A stretch of 64,000 bases of DNA from Mesorhizobium tianshanense (lineage in GTDB: Bacteria > Pseudomonadota > Alphaproteobacteria > Rhizobiales > Rhizobiaceae). Each line of letters starts with the position of its first letter. Positions within the stretch are counted from its first letter, which is position 1. The notes beneath the pieces are model-generated. The model saw nothing but the letters and a program-made list of their open reading frames with translations, searched no databases and had not been told where the DNA came from. The translations under genes and the position numbers were made by a program. Shown piece by piece: positions 8,356 through 15,933 of this stretch. The stretch spans positions 1 through 64,000 of the forward strand of contig NZ_VLKT01000041.1 of NCBI RefSeq assembly GCF_007830515.1, read 5' to 3'.

Positions 8356-9156
8356 TCATTTTGATTTCAGGAAGATGTCGAGCCCGACCAGCCTGTCGAG
8401 CAGATAGATGGCGACAGCCGAACAGGCGATGAAGACCACCGAGATCGCGGCAAGGTCCGGCGTGATGATCGAGCGGATGGAATTGTAGATCAGCACCGGC
8501 AGCGTCACGATGCGCGCATCGACAAGCAGCAGGCTGACCAGGAACTCGTTGAGCGCAAGGATGAACATCAGCAGCGAGCCGGTGATCACCCCCGGCATCA
8601 CCGCCGGCAAGGTGACGGAGAAGAACACCTGGAGCGGCGGCGCGCCGCAGTTGGCGGCGGCCAGTTCCAGGTCCGGGTCGAGCCCGGTGGCACTCGCCGT
8701 GACCGCCCAGATCATGAAGGGCAGGTTGATGACGCAGCAGGCGATGCCGACCGGCCAGAGCTGGCCGAGAAAGCCGGCCTTGCCGAAGACCAGCATGAGG
8801 CCGATGCCCGATCCGATCAGCGGGATGGTGAAGGGCAAGAGCAGATAGATCTGGATCGCCTTCTCGAAACGCACCGCATATTTCGCCAGCGCGATGCCGG
8901 CCAGCGTGCCCACGGGAATGGCAACGATCGTACAGACCGTCGCCACCTGCAGCGTGCGCAGGAAAGCGTTGCGCAGGTCGGAGGCCTGCGAGATGCGCGC
9001 GTACCACCGCAGCGACAGCCCGTCCGGCGGAAAGGTGATGATGTTGCCGCCGGTAAACGATGCGCCGAGCACCACGATCGTCGGCGCCGACAGCGTCACC
9101 AGGGCGATCGTCACCAGCGTCCACAGGACGACGGATTTGCTGCGCGAATGGCTCAC
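8356..9156 (-). CDS. ABC transporter permease, PotC type
   Basis: A 266-aa inner-membrane permease with about six transmembrane helices and the cytoplasmic EAA loop (DLELAAANCGAPPLQVFFSV), as in PotC-like permeases of polyamine/opine/compatible-solute importers. Translation starts at GTG (9156), which overlaps the upstream permease stop by four bases. It pairs with the preceding permease, and with the ATPase and binding protein upstream forms one complete importer. Confidence 0.88.
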   Translation of the reverse strand: MSHSRSKSVVLWTLVTIALVTLSAPTIVVLGASFTGGNIITFPPDGLSLRWYARISQASDLRNAFLRTLQVATVCTIVAIPVGTLAGIALAKYAVRFEKAIQIYLLLPFTIPLIGSGIGLMLVFGKAGFLGQLWPVGIACCVINLPFMIWAVTASATGLDPDLELAAANCGAPPLQVFFSVTLPAVMPGVITGSLLMFILALNEFLVSLLLVDARIVTLPVLIYNSIRSIITPDLAAISVVFIACSAVAIYLLDRLVGLDIFLKSK

Positions 9157-10097
9157 GCCCGCGACCTCCCCATGGCGAGCGTTCCGGCTCCGAACAGCGC
9201 AAACACGATGCCGACAAGAATTGACCCGAGCGCGACCAGCATAAGCGCCAGCGTCGCGCCGAGGCCCTGGTCGGACGTTCGGAAGAACTGGTCGTAGATG
9301 GCGATGGCGACGAAGTCCTGCGAGCCGCCGCCAAGAATCGCGGGGACCGCGAAATCGGTGAGCGAAAGCGTCAGCACCACGACGCCGGCGCCGATGAAGC
9401 CCGGACGAGCGAGCGGCAACACGACATGGATGAACGTGCGGACCCAGTTCGCGCCGAGCGATCCGGCGGCCGCCTCCAGCTCCTCGGGAATGGCGGTGAG
9501 CGCCGGCGCAAGCATCAGCACGGCGAAGGGCAGCATGTACTGGACGAGGCCGAACAGCACGGCGGGATAGTTGTAGATAAGCCGCATCGGAGCGACCCCG
9601 ACAAGGCCGAGCGCCTCGTTGACCATGCCCTGGTTGCCGAGGATGATCAGCCAGCCATAGGCACGCACCACCTGGCCGATGAAGAAGGGCAGGAACAGCG
9701 CAATCAGCAGGAACTTGCGCAGTCCTGGCGAAGCCGTGCGCACCATCAGATAGGCGTAGGGAAAGGCGAAGATGAGCGTCACCGCCGTGACGATCAGGGC
9801 GGCGATGAGGCTGCGCCGCGCGACGACGAGGAACAGCGGCTCGGTCAGCGCCCGCCGGAAATTGGCGATGGAATAGTCGTCGGAGAACTGGAAGGTGGTG
9901 GTGTCGAGCGTGCGCAGGCTCGCATCCGCGATCTGGATGAGACCAAGCACGAGCAGTCCGACAAGCAGCACCGCCGGAAGCAGCATCAGATAGGGCGTGG
10001 CGCGCCTGAACCGCGCCGGCCAGATGGCGGCGGCAACGCCTTCTAGGGCATCCATGATGCGCCATTTCAGGGGATAGGCTGTCCTGGCTGCCTGCAT
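9153..10097 (-). CDS. ABC transporter permease, PotB type
   Basis: A 314-aa permease with an N-terminal membrane anchor (LMLLPAVLLVGLLVLGLI), about six membrane helices and the EAA motif (EELEAAAGSLGANWVRTF). It matches the PotB side of spermidine/putrescine-type importers. It is separated by 67 bp containing a GC-rich hairpin from the binding-protein gene and is translationally coupled to the next permease. Confidence 0.88.
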   Translation of the reverse strand: MQAARTAYPLKWRIMDALEGVAAAIWPARFRRATPYLMLLPAVLLVGLLVLGLIQIADASLRTLDTTTFQFSDDYSIANFRRALTEPLFLVVARRSLIAALIVTAVTLIFAFPYAYLMVRTASPGLRKFLLIALFLPFFIGQVVRAYGWLIILGNQGMVNEALGLVGVAPMRLIYNYPAVLFGLVQYMLPFAVLMLAPALTAIPEELEAAAGSLGANWVRTFIHVVLPLARPGFIGAGVVVLTLSLTDFAVPAILGGGSQDFVAIAIYDQFFRTSDQGLGATLALMLVALGSILVGIVFALFGAGTLAMGRSRA

Positions 10098-10128
10098 GAA
10101 AAAATCCGTATCCGACGTCGTGAAGGAG

Positions 10129-10154
10129 CCGGTGCTGCGCTAGCGCGGCACCGG
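10129..10154. terminator. GC-rich hairpin after binding-protein gene
   Basis: An inverted repeat (CCGGTGCTGCGC-TA-GCGCGGCACCGG, one G-T type mismatch) lies between the solute-binding-protein gene and the first permease gene. There is no T-run, so it is more likely an mRNA-stabilising or attenuating hairpin that raises binding-protein levels above the permeases than a full terminator. Confidence 0.5.
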
Positions 10155-10164
10155 CCGACCGGCG

Positions 10165-11271
10165 TCAGCCCTGCATGATCGCCTTGAACTTGGAAAACCA
10201 TTCGCTCTCATTCTCGACCTGGACCTTCGACGAGATGCGGATGAGGTGCTGGAAATCCTCTTCGGTGGTCGGATAGGACGGATCGTCCACCAGATCCTTG
10301 GGCGGTGTGAGGCCCGGCACCACGCCTGGCAGACCGAGGCCGTCCAGCCAGACCTGCTGGGCTTCCTTGGTCAGTGCATGGTTGATGTACTGCTTGGCCC
10401 AGTAGAGTTCGTTTTCCGGCAGGCCCTTGGGAATCCACAGACCGTCCGTATCGAACTTCGCACCCTCTTCCGGCACGACCCATTCGATTTCCACACCGTT
10501 CTTGCGAGCCTCGCGCGCGTTGGTCGAAATGGTGCAGGCGGCGTCGATCTCGCCGTTCTGGAACCACGTGGTGAAGTCCGGATCCTCGCCGAGCAGCGGC
10601 TGCTGCGCCTTCATCTTGGTGATGAAATCCCAGGCCGGCTGCATGTTGGAGGGTATGTCTTCCAGCTTGCCGCCACCGGCGACCTGGGCGGGGAAATGGA
10701 AGCCGATGCCGTCATTGTAAAAGGCAAGCCGGCCCTTGAACTTCGGGTCGAGCAGATCCTTCCAGGACTTCGGCGGTCCGTCCGGGAACGCCGCGGGCCG
10801 ATAGGCAAGCACATAGACATAGCCGTACGTATTGACGATCGGGAAGCCTTCCAGGCCGGCCGGCTTGGCAAGGTCCGTCACATGGGCGAGGTTCGGCAGG
10901 TCGGATAGGTCTTCCGTCACGCCGCGCAATGCCGACTTCGTCGCATTGGTGGTGGTGTCCCAGTTGATGTGGATCGGCGGGACCCGGTTCTGCGCCACGG
11001 CAGCCCAGACCTTGGGCTGGATCTCGTTGTCTTCGGTCAGGTCGTGACGGACAGCAATCCCCGTCATTTTGGTGAAGCCGTCGGACACGCCGGCCTTGAG
11101 ACTATCCACCCAGCTGCCGCCCCAGGCGCGCACGATGATCTCCGCCGGCTTTTCCGGTTCCTGCGCATGGGCGCCGCGCAGGCCGAGCGCCGAGGCGCCG
11201 CCGAGCGCGGCGGTGGCCTGAAGGAAGGTTCTGCGGGAAAGCTGGGATAATGTCGGTCTGAAGCGCTTCAT
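10165..11271 (-). CDS. Extracellular solute-binding protein (PotD/Fe-sulfonate-like), Tat-exported
   Basis: The periplasmic receptor of the adjoining ABC importer (368 aa). The N-terminus has a twin-arginine motif (SRRTFLQ), a hydrophobic stretch and a cleavage region near AHAQEP. The mature part is of family-1/PotD type (VRAWGGSWVDSLKAG..., DPKFKGRLAFYNDG). I place the start at the ATG giving MKRFRPTL because AGGAG lies eight bases upstream of it. In this context the ligand is probably the compound oxidised by the HpsN-like enzyme. Sulfonate or polyamine-like ligands are possible. Confidence 0.85.
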   Translation of the reverse strand: MKRFRPTLSQLSRRTFLQATAALGGASALGLRGAHAQEPEKPAEIIVRAWGGSWVDSLKAGVSDGFTKMTGIAVRHDLTEDNEIQPKVWAAVAQNRVPPIHINWDTTTNATKSALRGVTEDLSDLPNLAHVTDLAKPAGLEGFPIVNTYGYVYVLAYRPAAFPDGPPKSWKDLLDPKFKGRLAFYNDGIGFHFPAQVAGGGKLEDIPSNMQPAWDFITKMKAQQPLLGEDPDFTTWFQNGEIDAACTISTNAREARKNGVEIEWVVPEEGAKFDTDGLWIPKGLPENELYWAKQYINHALTKEAQQVWLDGLGLPGVVPGLTPPKDLVDDPSYPTTEEDFQHLIRISSKVQVENESEWFSKFKAIMQG

Positions 11272-11306
11272 CTGCATTCTCCTCTGGGTTTGACCGGTTT
11301 CCGGTT

Positions 11307-12452
11307 CTATCGAAAAACAAGCATATCCCTGGCATTCCACCCCAGGAACACGCTTTCGCCTATCTCGAACTGCGTGTGCGTGGCGGGATCATGGTCGAAA
11401 ACGCGAATGACCTCGTCGCCAATCGCGGCGCAGGCCACCTCGTAGACCATGCGCTCGCCTTCGAAGATCGTGTCGGTGACAGTCCCGGCCAGCACGCAAT
11501 CGAGCTTCGACAGCTGAGCAGCATCGCCGGCGAGACGAATCTGCTCGGCGCGGATCGCTCCCGACGCCTTGCCGCCTTCAGCGGGTGGATTGACCGGATC
11601 GCCGATCTTTCCGGCAAGCACCAGATCACCCCGAAGGATGGACACGTCGCCCTCTTCCGAGATGGACCGTACCGTGCCGGCAATGAAGTTGGTGACGCCG
11701 ATGAAGTTGGCGACGAAGGCGTTGCGGGGCTGGCGGTAGGCGTGGATCGGCCGCGCCTTCTGCTGGATCTCGCCCTGATCCATGACGACGATGTCGTCGG
11801 AAACCACCAGCGCCTCGCGCTGGTCGTGAGTGACGTTGATCGTGGTGACGCCGAGCTCGCGCTGGATGCGGCGGAATTCGAGCTGCATTTCTTCGCGCAG
11901 CTTTCGGTCGAGCGCAGCCAGCGGCTCGTCGAGAAGCAGCAGGTCGGGCTCGAACACCAATGCGCGCGCGATCGCGACGCGCTGCTGCTGGCCGCCGGAA
12001 AGCTCGTGAATGCGCCTGCCGCCATAGCCCCCGAGCCTGACCAGCGCGAGATAGCGCTCGACGCGGTCGGGAATGGTGCGCGCGTCGCGCCGACGCATCT
12101 TCAGCGGGAAGGCGACATTCTCGGCCGCCGTCATGTGCGGAAACAATGCAAGCCTCTGAAAGACCATGCCGATCGAGCGCTTGTGCGGCGGCACCGCGCT
12201 CACCGCTTCGCCATTGATGAAGATCTCGCCGCTGCTCGGCGTCTGGAACCCGGCGATCATTCGCAGGAGGGTCGTCTTGCCGGACCCCGAAGGCCCCAGA
12301 ATGGTGAGGAACCGGCCCTTCGGCAGATCGAAGGACGCATTCTTGACGGCATGAATCCCGTCGAAATCCATCCCGACGTTGCGTACCGCGACCGCGATTT
12401 CCCTGCCGCCTTCCGCTTCGTGCGAAGCCACGGTCCGGAAAGGCTCCTGCAT
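11307..12452 (-). CDS. ABC transporter ATP-binding protein, PotA type
   Basis: This 381-aa ATPase has Walker A GPSGSGKTT, Q-loop, signature LSGGQQQRVAIARAL, Walker B LLLDEPLAALD and a C-terminal TOBE regulatory domain, as in PotA/CysA-like proteins. It energises the two permeases downstream. The start is the ATG with AAGGGGAA just upstream. A longer frame would begin 11 codons earlier without a better signal. It is the first gene after the paired operator sites at 12506-12525. Confidence 0.9.
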   Translation of the reverse strand: MQEPFRTVASHEAEGGREIAVAVRNVGMDFDGIHAVKNASFDLPKGRFLTILGPSGSGKTTLLRMIAGFQTPSSGEIFINGEAVSAVPPHKRSIGMVFQRLALFPHMTAAENVAFPLKMRRRDARTIPDRVERYLALVRLGGYGGRRIHELSGGQQQRVAIARALVFEPDLLLLDEPLAALDRKLREEMQLEFRRIQRELGVTTINVTHDQREALVVSDDIVVMDQGEIQQKARPIHAYRQPRNAFVANFIGVTNFIAGTVRSISEEGDVSILRGDLVLAGKIGDPVNPPAEGGKASGAIRAEQIRLAGDAAQLSKLDCVLAGTVTDTIFEGERMVYEVACAAIGDEVIRVFDHDPATHTQFEIGESVFLGWNARDMLVFR

Positions 12453-12505
12453 TGTGGTTCCCCTTTCGTCGCCGGTCGCATGCAAGAACGCCCAGCGTGT
12501 GAGGT

Positions 12506-12525
12506 GGTATATACAACCATATACA
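12506..12525. promoter_or_regulatory. Candidate GntR/HutC operators before the ABC operon
   Basis: GGTATATACA (12506-12515) and CCATATACA (12517-12525) form two TATACA-containing half-matches to the HutC-type palindrome TGTATATACA. They lie 54-73 bp upstream of the ATPase start, between it and the SDR gene. The regulator encoded at the end of the operon is of the matching family. Confidence 0.55.
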
Positions 12526-12567
12526 AGTCGGGTCTACATGGTTCTTGTTGCACCGTACCTAGATCGC

Positions 12568-13341
12568 TCAGATGGATGCGAGGTAGCCGCCGTCGACAGG
12601 CAGGCAGTGCCCGGTGACATAGGCGGATGCCCCGCTCGCCAGGAACACGACGGCTCCAGCCAGATCCTGCATCGTGCCGAAGCGCCGCTGCGGGATCTTG
12701 GCCAGCATCGCCGCCTGCCAGTCGGGATCCTCATAGAAGACATCCGTCATTGCCGTATGGAAATACCCCGGAGCGATGGCGTTGACGCGGATGCCGAGCG
12801 ATGCCCATTCCGCGGCGAGCGCGCGCGTCATGCCCAGAAGCCCGGATTTGGACGAGCCGTAGGGTACCGCGGCCGGAATGCCGACATAGGAGGTCAGCGA
12901 GCAAAGATTGATGATCGCGCCGCCGCTCTTGCCGGCGGCCATCCGTCGCGCCGCAGCCTGCGCGCAGAAGAAAGCGCCCTTCAGATTGGTCGATATGATG
13001 CGGTCCCACACCGCTTCGTCCACGTCGAGCGCGGGCCGGACTTCCTCGTAGCCGGCGTTGTTGACCAGAATGTCGAGCCCGCCAAAGGCTTCCGCGACCT
13101 CGTCGACCACCACGCGGATGCGACCGGTGTCGAGCACGTCGAGAGACCGGCAAAGCGACCTTCGCCCGACAGCGCCAATTCGGTCCGCCGTCTCACGAAG
13201 CGACGTCTCGTCGCGGGCGGTCACCGCGACGTCGGCACCAGCGGCGGAGAGCGCCTCTGCCATAGCCTGGCCGATGCCGCGGCTGGCGCCCGTCACCAGC
13301 GCCTTCTTTCCCGTCAGGTCGAACAAGCCAGTGGCGTCCAT
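12568..13341 (-). CDS. SDR-family oxidoreductase
   Basis: A 257-aa classical short-chain dehydrogenase: cofactor motif TGASRGIGQ, NNAG, active-site Ser followed by YGSSK (Tyr-x-x-x-Lys), and the terminal motif VTGHCLPVDGGY. It oxidises or reduces an alcohol or ketone with NAD(P). I start at ATG 13341 (MDATGLFDL). An upstream frame extension has no family similarity. It precedes the ABC operon in the same direction, with an operator-like site before each, so it is probably co-regulated. In a DHPS pathway it would be one of the enantiomer-converting dehydrogenases. Confidence 0.85.
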   Translation of the reverse strand: MDATGLFDLTGKKALVTGASRGIGQAMAEALSAAGADVAVTARDETSLRETADRIGAVGRRSLCRSLDVLDTGRIRVVVDEVAEAFGGLDILVNNAGYEEVRPALDVDEAVWDRIISTNLKGAFFCAQAAARRMAAGKSGGAIINLCSLTSYVGIPAAVPYGSSKSGLLGMTRALAAEWASLGIRVNAIAPGYFHTAMTDVFYEDPDWQAAMLAKIPQRRFGTMQDLAGAVVFLASGASAYVTGHCLPVDGGYLASI

Positions 13342-13412
13342 GCCGTTACGGTTCCTGCATTCCCAAAAGTTGCATGCGGTCGGCTTGGAAACGAACACCA
13401 GTTGTGGCCGGT

Positions 13413-13422
13413 TGTCTATACA
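13413..13422. promoter_or_regulatory. Candidate GntR/HutC operator before the SDR gene
   Basis: TGTCTATACA differs by one base from the palindrome TGTATATACA and lies about 72 bp upstream of the SDR start. It matches the operator candidates at 12506-12525, suggesting common control. Confidence 0.5.
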
Positions 13423-13584
13423 TCTCGCTGCTGCTGGGACGGTCGCCAACAAAACAATACGGCGCTGATCTCCCTTCGCCACTGCCAAACGGATCCAAGG
13501 CAATCAGTGTCTCAATGCCCATCGACACGATACACTATTGAAATTTCCGGGCTGGCGGGGCGACCCTGTAGCCCCGTTTCACAC

Positions 13585-14643
13585 TCAGGCTACATCCTTC
13601 AAAGTGTCGAGCGGCCCTTTCAAAGCAGACCTGGGCTGGATCAACTCTGGCGCAATCAGGAAGATCTGCGGTGCCCTCGGCGGTTCATCGATCAGCTCGA
13701 ACGCCTTCGTGATCATCGCCTCAACATTCTGCCGCACCATGATTACCGGGAAGGGCAGGAACGAGCCGAATGGATCATAGTCGTAGCAACCGACGACAAG
13801 TTCGCTAAACATCTCCGCCGGCCGGCCCGCCATGAAACGCAGCAGGCCTTCCATATTGATCGACGAATTGATGAACAGAGCGCGCGGCAGCTTGCCCTCG
13901 CGTTGGTAAAACGCCTCGAAAGCACGCAAAGTAATATCAGGCGAATACCCGGAGGACTGCACACCATCGTCAGGGTCGGCGCCCAGCAGTGCCTTCTTGG
14001 TGGCATGGAAAGCGGAGATGCGCTCGCGGCTAGCGTGGTCGTTGCGGCCGCCAAACAGAAACAGTTCGTCCGGCCGCAGAGGATCGTCATTGCCGAACTG
14101 TCGGATGATTGCCTCCGTCAGCATCCGCGCGCCCGCATAATTGTCACTGATCACCGAATGCGCCTTCGCTCCCGGCAGGTCGATGTTGATATGTCTCAGC
14201 CCCGCCGCCTCGCAAACCTCGTGCACGCCGTCCGGATCTGTGGCGCCGACGATGAAGAGCTGGTCGATTGAATAGGAGATCAGCGTCTCCGCGGTCCGCC
14301 GTTCCTCTTCCGGGTCGCGGCTTGCACTAACCACGACCGGGCATTGACCGCGGCTGCGCACATGCCCCTCAAACGTCTGCGCCATGGAGGAGAAGTAGCG
14401 ATTGTCGTGGACGGGCAGCATCAGGCCGACCAGGCCTGATCGCGAGCGTCGCAAGCCCCGCGCCTGCAGATTGGTCGTGTACTGGTGTAGTTCGGCGAGG
14501 CCGATAATCGTTTGCGCCGTACTTTCCTTGATGCGGCGCTTGCGCCAAGTCCCGTTCAGCACGGCGCTTACGGTCGACGGCGAACTGCCCGACAGCACGG
14601 ACAGGTCATAGATCGTCGCCTTCTTCTTGACCTGCTGATCCAT
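13585..14643 (-). CDS. LacI-family transcriptional regulator
   Basis: The protein has an N-terminal LacI helix-turn-helix (ATIYDLSVLSGSSPSTVSAV), hinge, and periplasmic-binding-protein-like sensor domain. I choose Met8 of the longer frame (MDQQVKKKATI, 352 aa) because GGAGAG lies just before it and nothing precedes the earlier ATG. It is divergent from the sugar ABC operon starting at 14857, and an 18-bp palindrome lies between them, so it most likely represses that operon and responds to the sugar or a phosphorylated intermediate. Confidence 0.88.
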   Translation of the reverse strand: MDQQVKKKATIYDLSVLSGSSPSTVSAVLNGTWRKRRIKESTAQTIIGLAELHQYTTNLQARGLRRSRSGLVGLMLPVHDNRYFSSMAQTFEGHVRSRGQCPVVVSASRDPEEERRTAETLISYSIDQLFIVGATDPDGVHEVCEAAGLRHINIDLPGAKAHSVISDNYAGARMLTEAIIRQFGNDDPLRPDELFLFGGRNDHASRERISAFHATKKALLGADPDDGVQSSGYSPDITLRAFEAFYQREGKLPRALFINSSINMEGLLRFMAGRPAEMFSELVVGCYDYDPFGSFLPFPVIMVRQNVEAMITKAFELIDEPPRAPQIFLIAPELIQPRSALKGPLDTLKDVA

Positions 14644-14713
14644 CTGGCTCTCCGGCGCGTCCATTTAGAGCAATATCCCGCTTGACGAAAGCTTCTTGAT
14701 GCACAATAGTTTC

Positions 14714-14731
14714 TGCACCATCGATTGTGCA
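14714..14731. promoter_or_regulatory. LacI-type operator palindrome
   Basis: TGCACCATCGATTGTGCA is an 18-bp palindrome with one mismatched pair and a central CG, the usual form of LacI/PurR-family operators. It lies between the divergent LacI gene and the ABC operon. A partial copy of its arm (TGCACAAT) occurs just upstream near 14699. Confidence 0.65.
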
Positions 14732-14856
14732 AGCGCAAATCGTCGGTGGACGATCGATGGGGAAGTGCCCGTCTTTGTCGGGGAGGTTTTCTAACGGCCG
14801 CCGTCGTTCGACGGCTCGAGTGTGTTCCCACTAGGAACGTTATGGGAGGAGTACAG

Positions 14857-15846
14857 ATGAAAAAGCTCATGATCGCGGCGCTTGCTGCGACCCTTATGCT
14901 TGGCGGATCATTCGCTGCGATGGCACAGCAGGCCGGCAAGGTCGGCGTCGTCGTAAAGATCGGCGGCATTCCGTGGTTCAACGCAATGGAGGCGGGTATC
15001 AAGGAGCGCGGCCAGAAGCTCGGCGTCGACGCATTCATGGTTGGCCCGACCAGCGCCGATCCGGCACTGCAAGTTCGCGCCATCGAGGATCTGATCGCAC
15101 AGGGGGTCAAGGTCATCGGCGTGGTGCCGAACGACGCCAAAGTGCTTGAACCAGTGCTGCAGAAGGCCAAGGACGCCGGCATCATCGTCATCACGCATGA
15201 ATCGCCCGGCCAGAAGGGCGCAGACTGGGACTTCGAACTCGCATCCGCGACCGGCTTCGGCGAGGCTCACGCCAAGCTCCTTGCGGAGAAGATGGGCGGC
15301 AAGGGTGAGTATGCAGTGTTCGTCGGCTCGCTGACGGTGCCGCTGCACAATGCCTGGGCCGATGCGGCAATCGAGTATCTGAAGAAGAATAATCCGGACA
15401 TGAAGCTTGTCGGTGAACGGTATGGCGTCGCCGAGGATGCGGACAAGAGCCGCAGCACTGCGCTGGACTTGATCTCCGCCAATCCCGGCTTGAAGGGCTT
15501 TCTCGCCTTCGGCAGCCAAGGACCGATCGGCGCTGGCCGCGCAATCGAAGAGCGCCGCAAGGTGGGCGAAATATTCGTGCTCGGTCCATTTTCGCCAGGC
15601 CAGGGCCAGAAGCTCATCAAGAGCGATGCGATCTCCGGCGGCTTCATGTGGAATCCGAAGCAAGCGGGCGAGGTTTTCGTCACGATGGCCGACCATCTCA
15701 TGAAGGGCAACGAGATCAAGGATGGCGATACGATCGAAGGGCTAGGAACAGTTAAGCCCGACTTCGAAAACCGTAACATCATCGTTGATCAGCTGGTCCC
15801 GATCAACAAGGATACTGTCGACGATCTCGCGGCGATGGGACTGTAA
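14857..15846 (+). CDS. Sugar ABC transporter substrate-binding protein (RhaS/AI-2 type)
   Basis: A 329-aa periplasmic binding protein with a signal peptide (MKKLMIAALAATLMLGG, cleavage near AMAQ) and the family-4 sugar-binding fold (FNAMEAGIKERGQKLGVDAF, QVRAIEDLIAQGVKVIGVVP). It resembles rhamnose/autoinducer-2 binding proteins. The start is fixed by GGGAGGA seven bases before the ATG. It is the first gene of an operon with an ATPase, two permeases, an epimerase, a kinase and an aldolase, so its ligand is the sugar they degrade. Confidence 0.88.
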   Translation: MKKLMIAALAATLMLGGSFAAMAQQAGKVGVVVKIGGIPWFNAMEAGIKERGQKLGVDAFMVGPTSADPALQVRAIEDLIAQGVKVIGVVPNDAKVLEPVLQKAKDAGIIVITHESPGQKGADWDFELASATGFGEAHAKLLAEKMGGKGEYAVFVGSLTVPLHNAWADAAIEYLKKNNPDMKLVGERYGVAEDADKSRSTALDLISANPGLKGFLAFGSQGPIGAGRAIEERRKVGEIFVLGPFSPGQGQKLIKSDAISGGFMWNPKQAGEVFVTMADHLMKGNEIKDGDTIEGLGTVKPDFENRNIIVDQLVPINKDTVDDLAAMGL

Positions 15847-15863
15847 AACCTCCCAAGGCCATG

Positions 15864-15896
15864 GCAGCCGGGCCGGCCTCGAGCCGGCCCGGCTGC
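15864..15896. terminator. Perfect 14-bp hairpin after binding-protein gene
   Basis: GCAGCCGGGCCGGC and its exact reverse complement are separated by a five-base loop, 18 bp after the binding-protein stop and 38 bp before the ATPase start. No T-run follows, so partial termination or 3'-end protection of the binding-protein mRNA is more likely than full termination. Confidence 0.65.
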
Positions 15897-15933
15897 AGCA
15901 CTGCAAACGCGATTGGGTCCAGGGTTCAACTCG

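Noticed and set aside
8356-10065. A single 569-codon frame covering both Pot-type permeases
   Set aside because: The N-terminal part is an antisense-like or shifted reading with arginine-rich composition; the two permeases are separate genes joined by a GTGA overlap.
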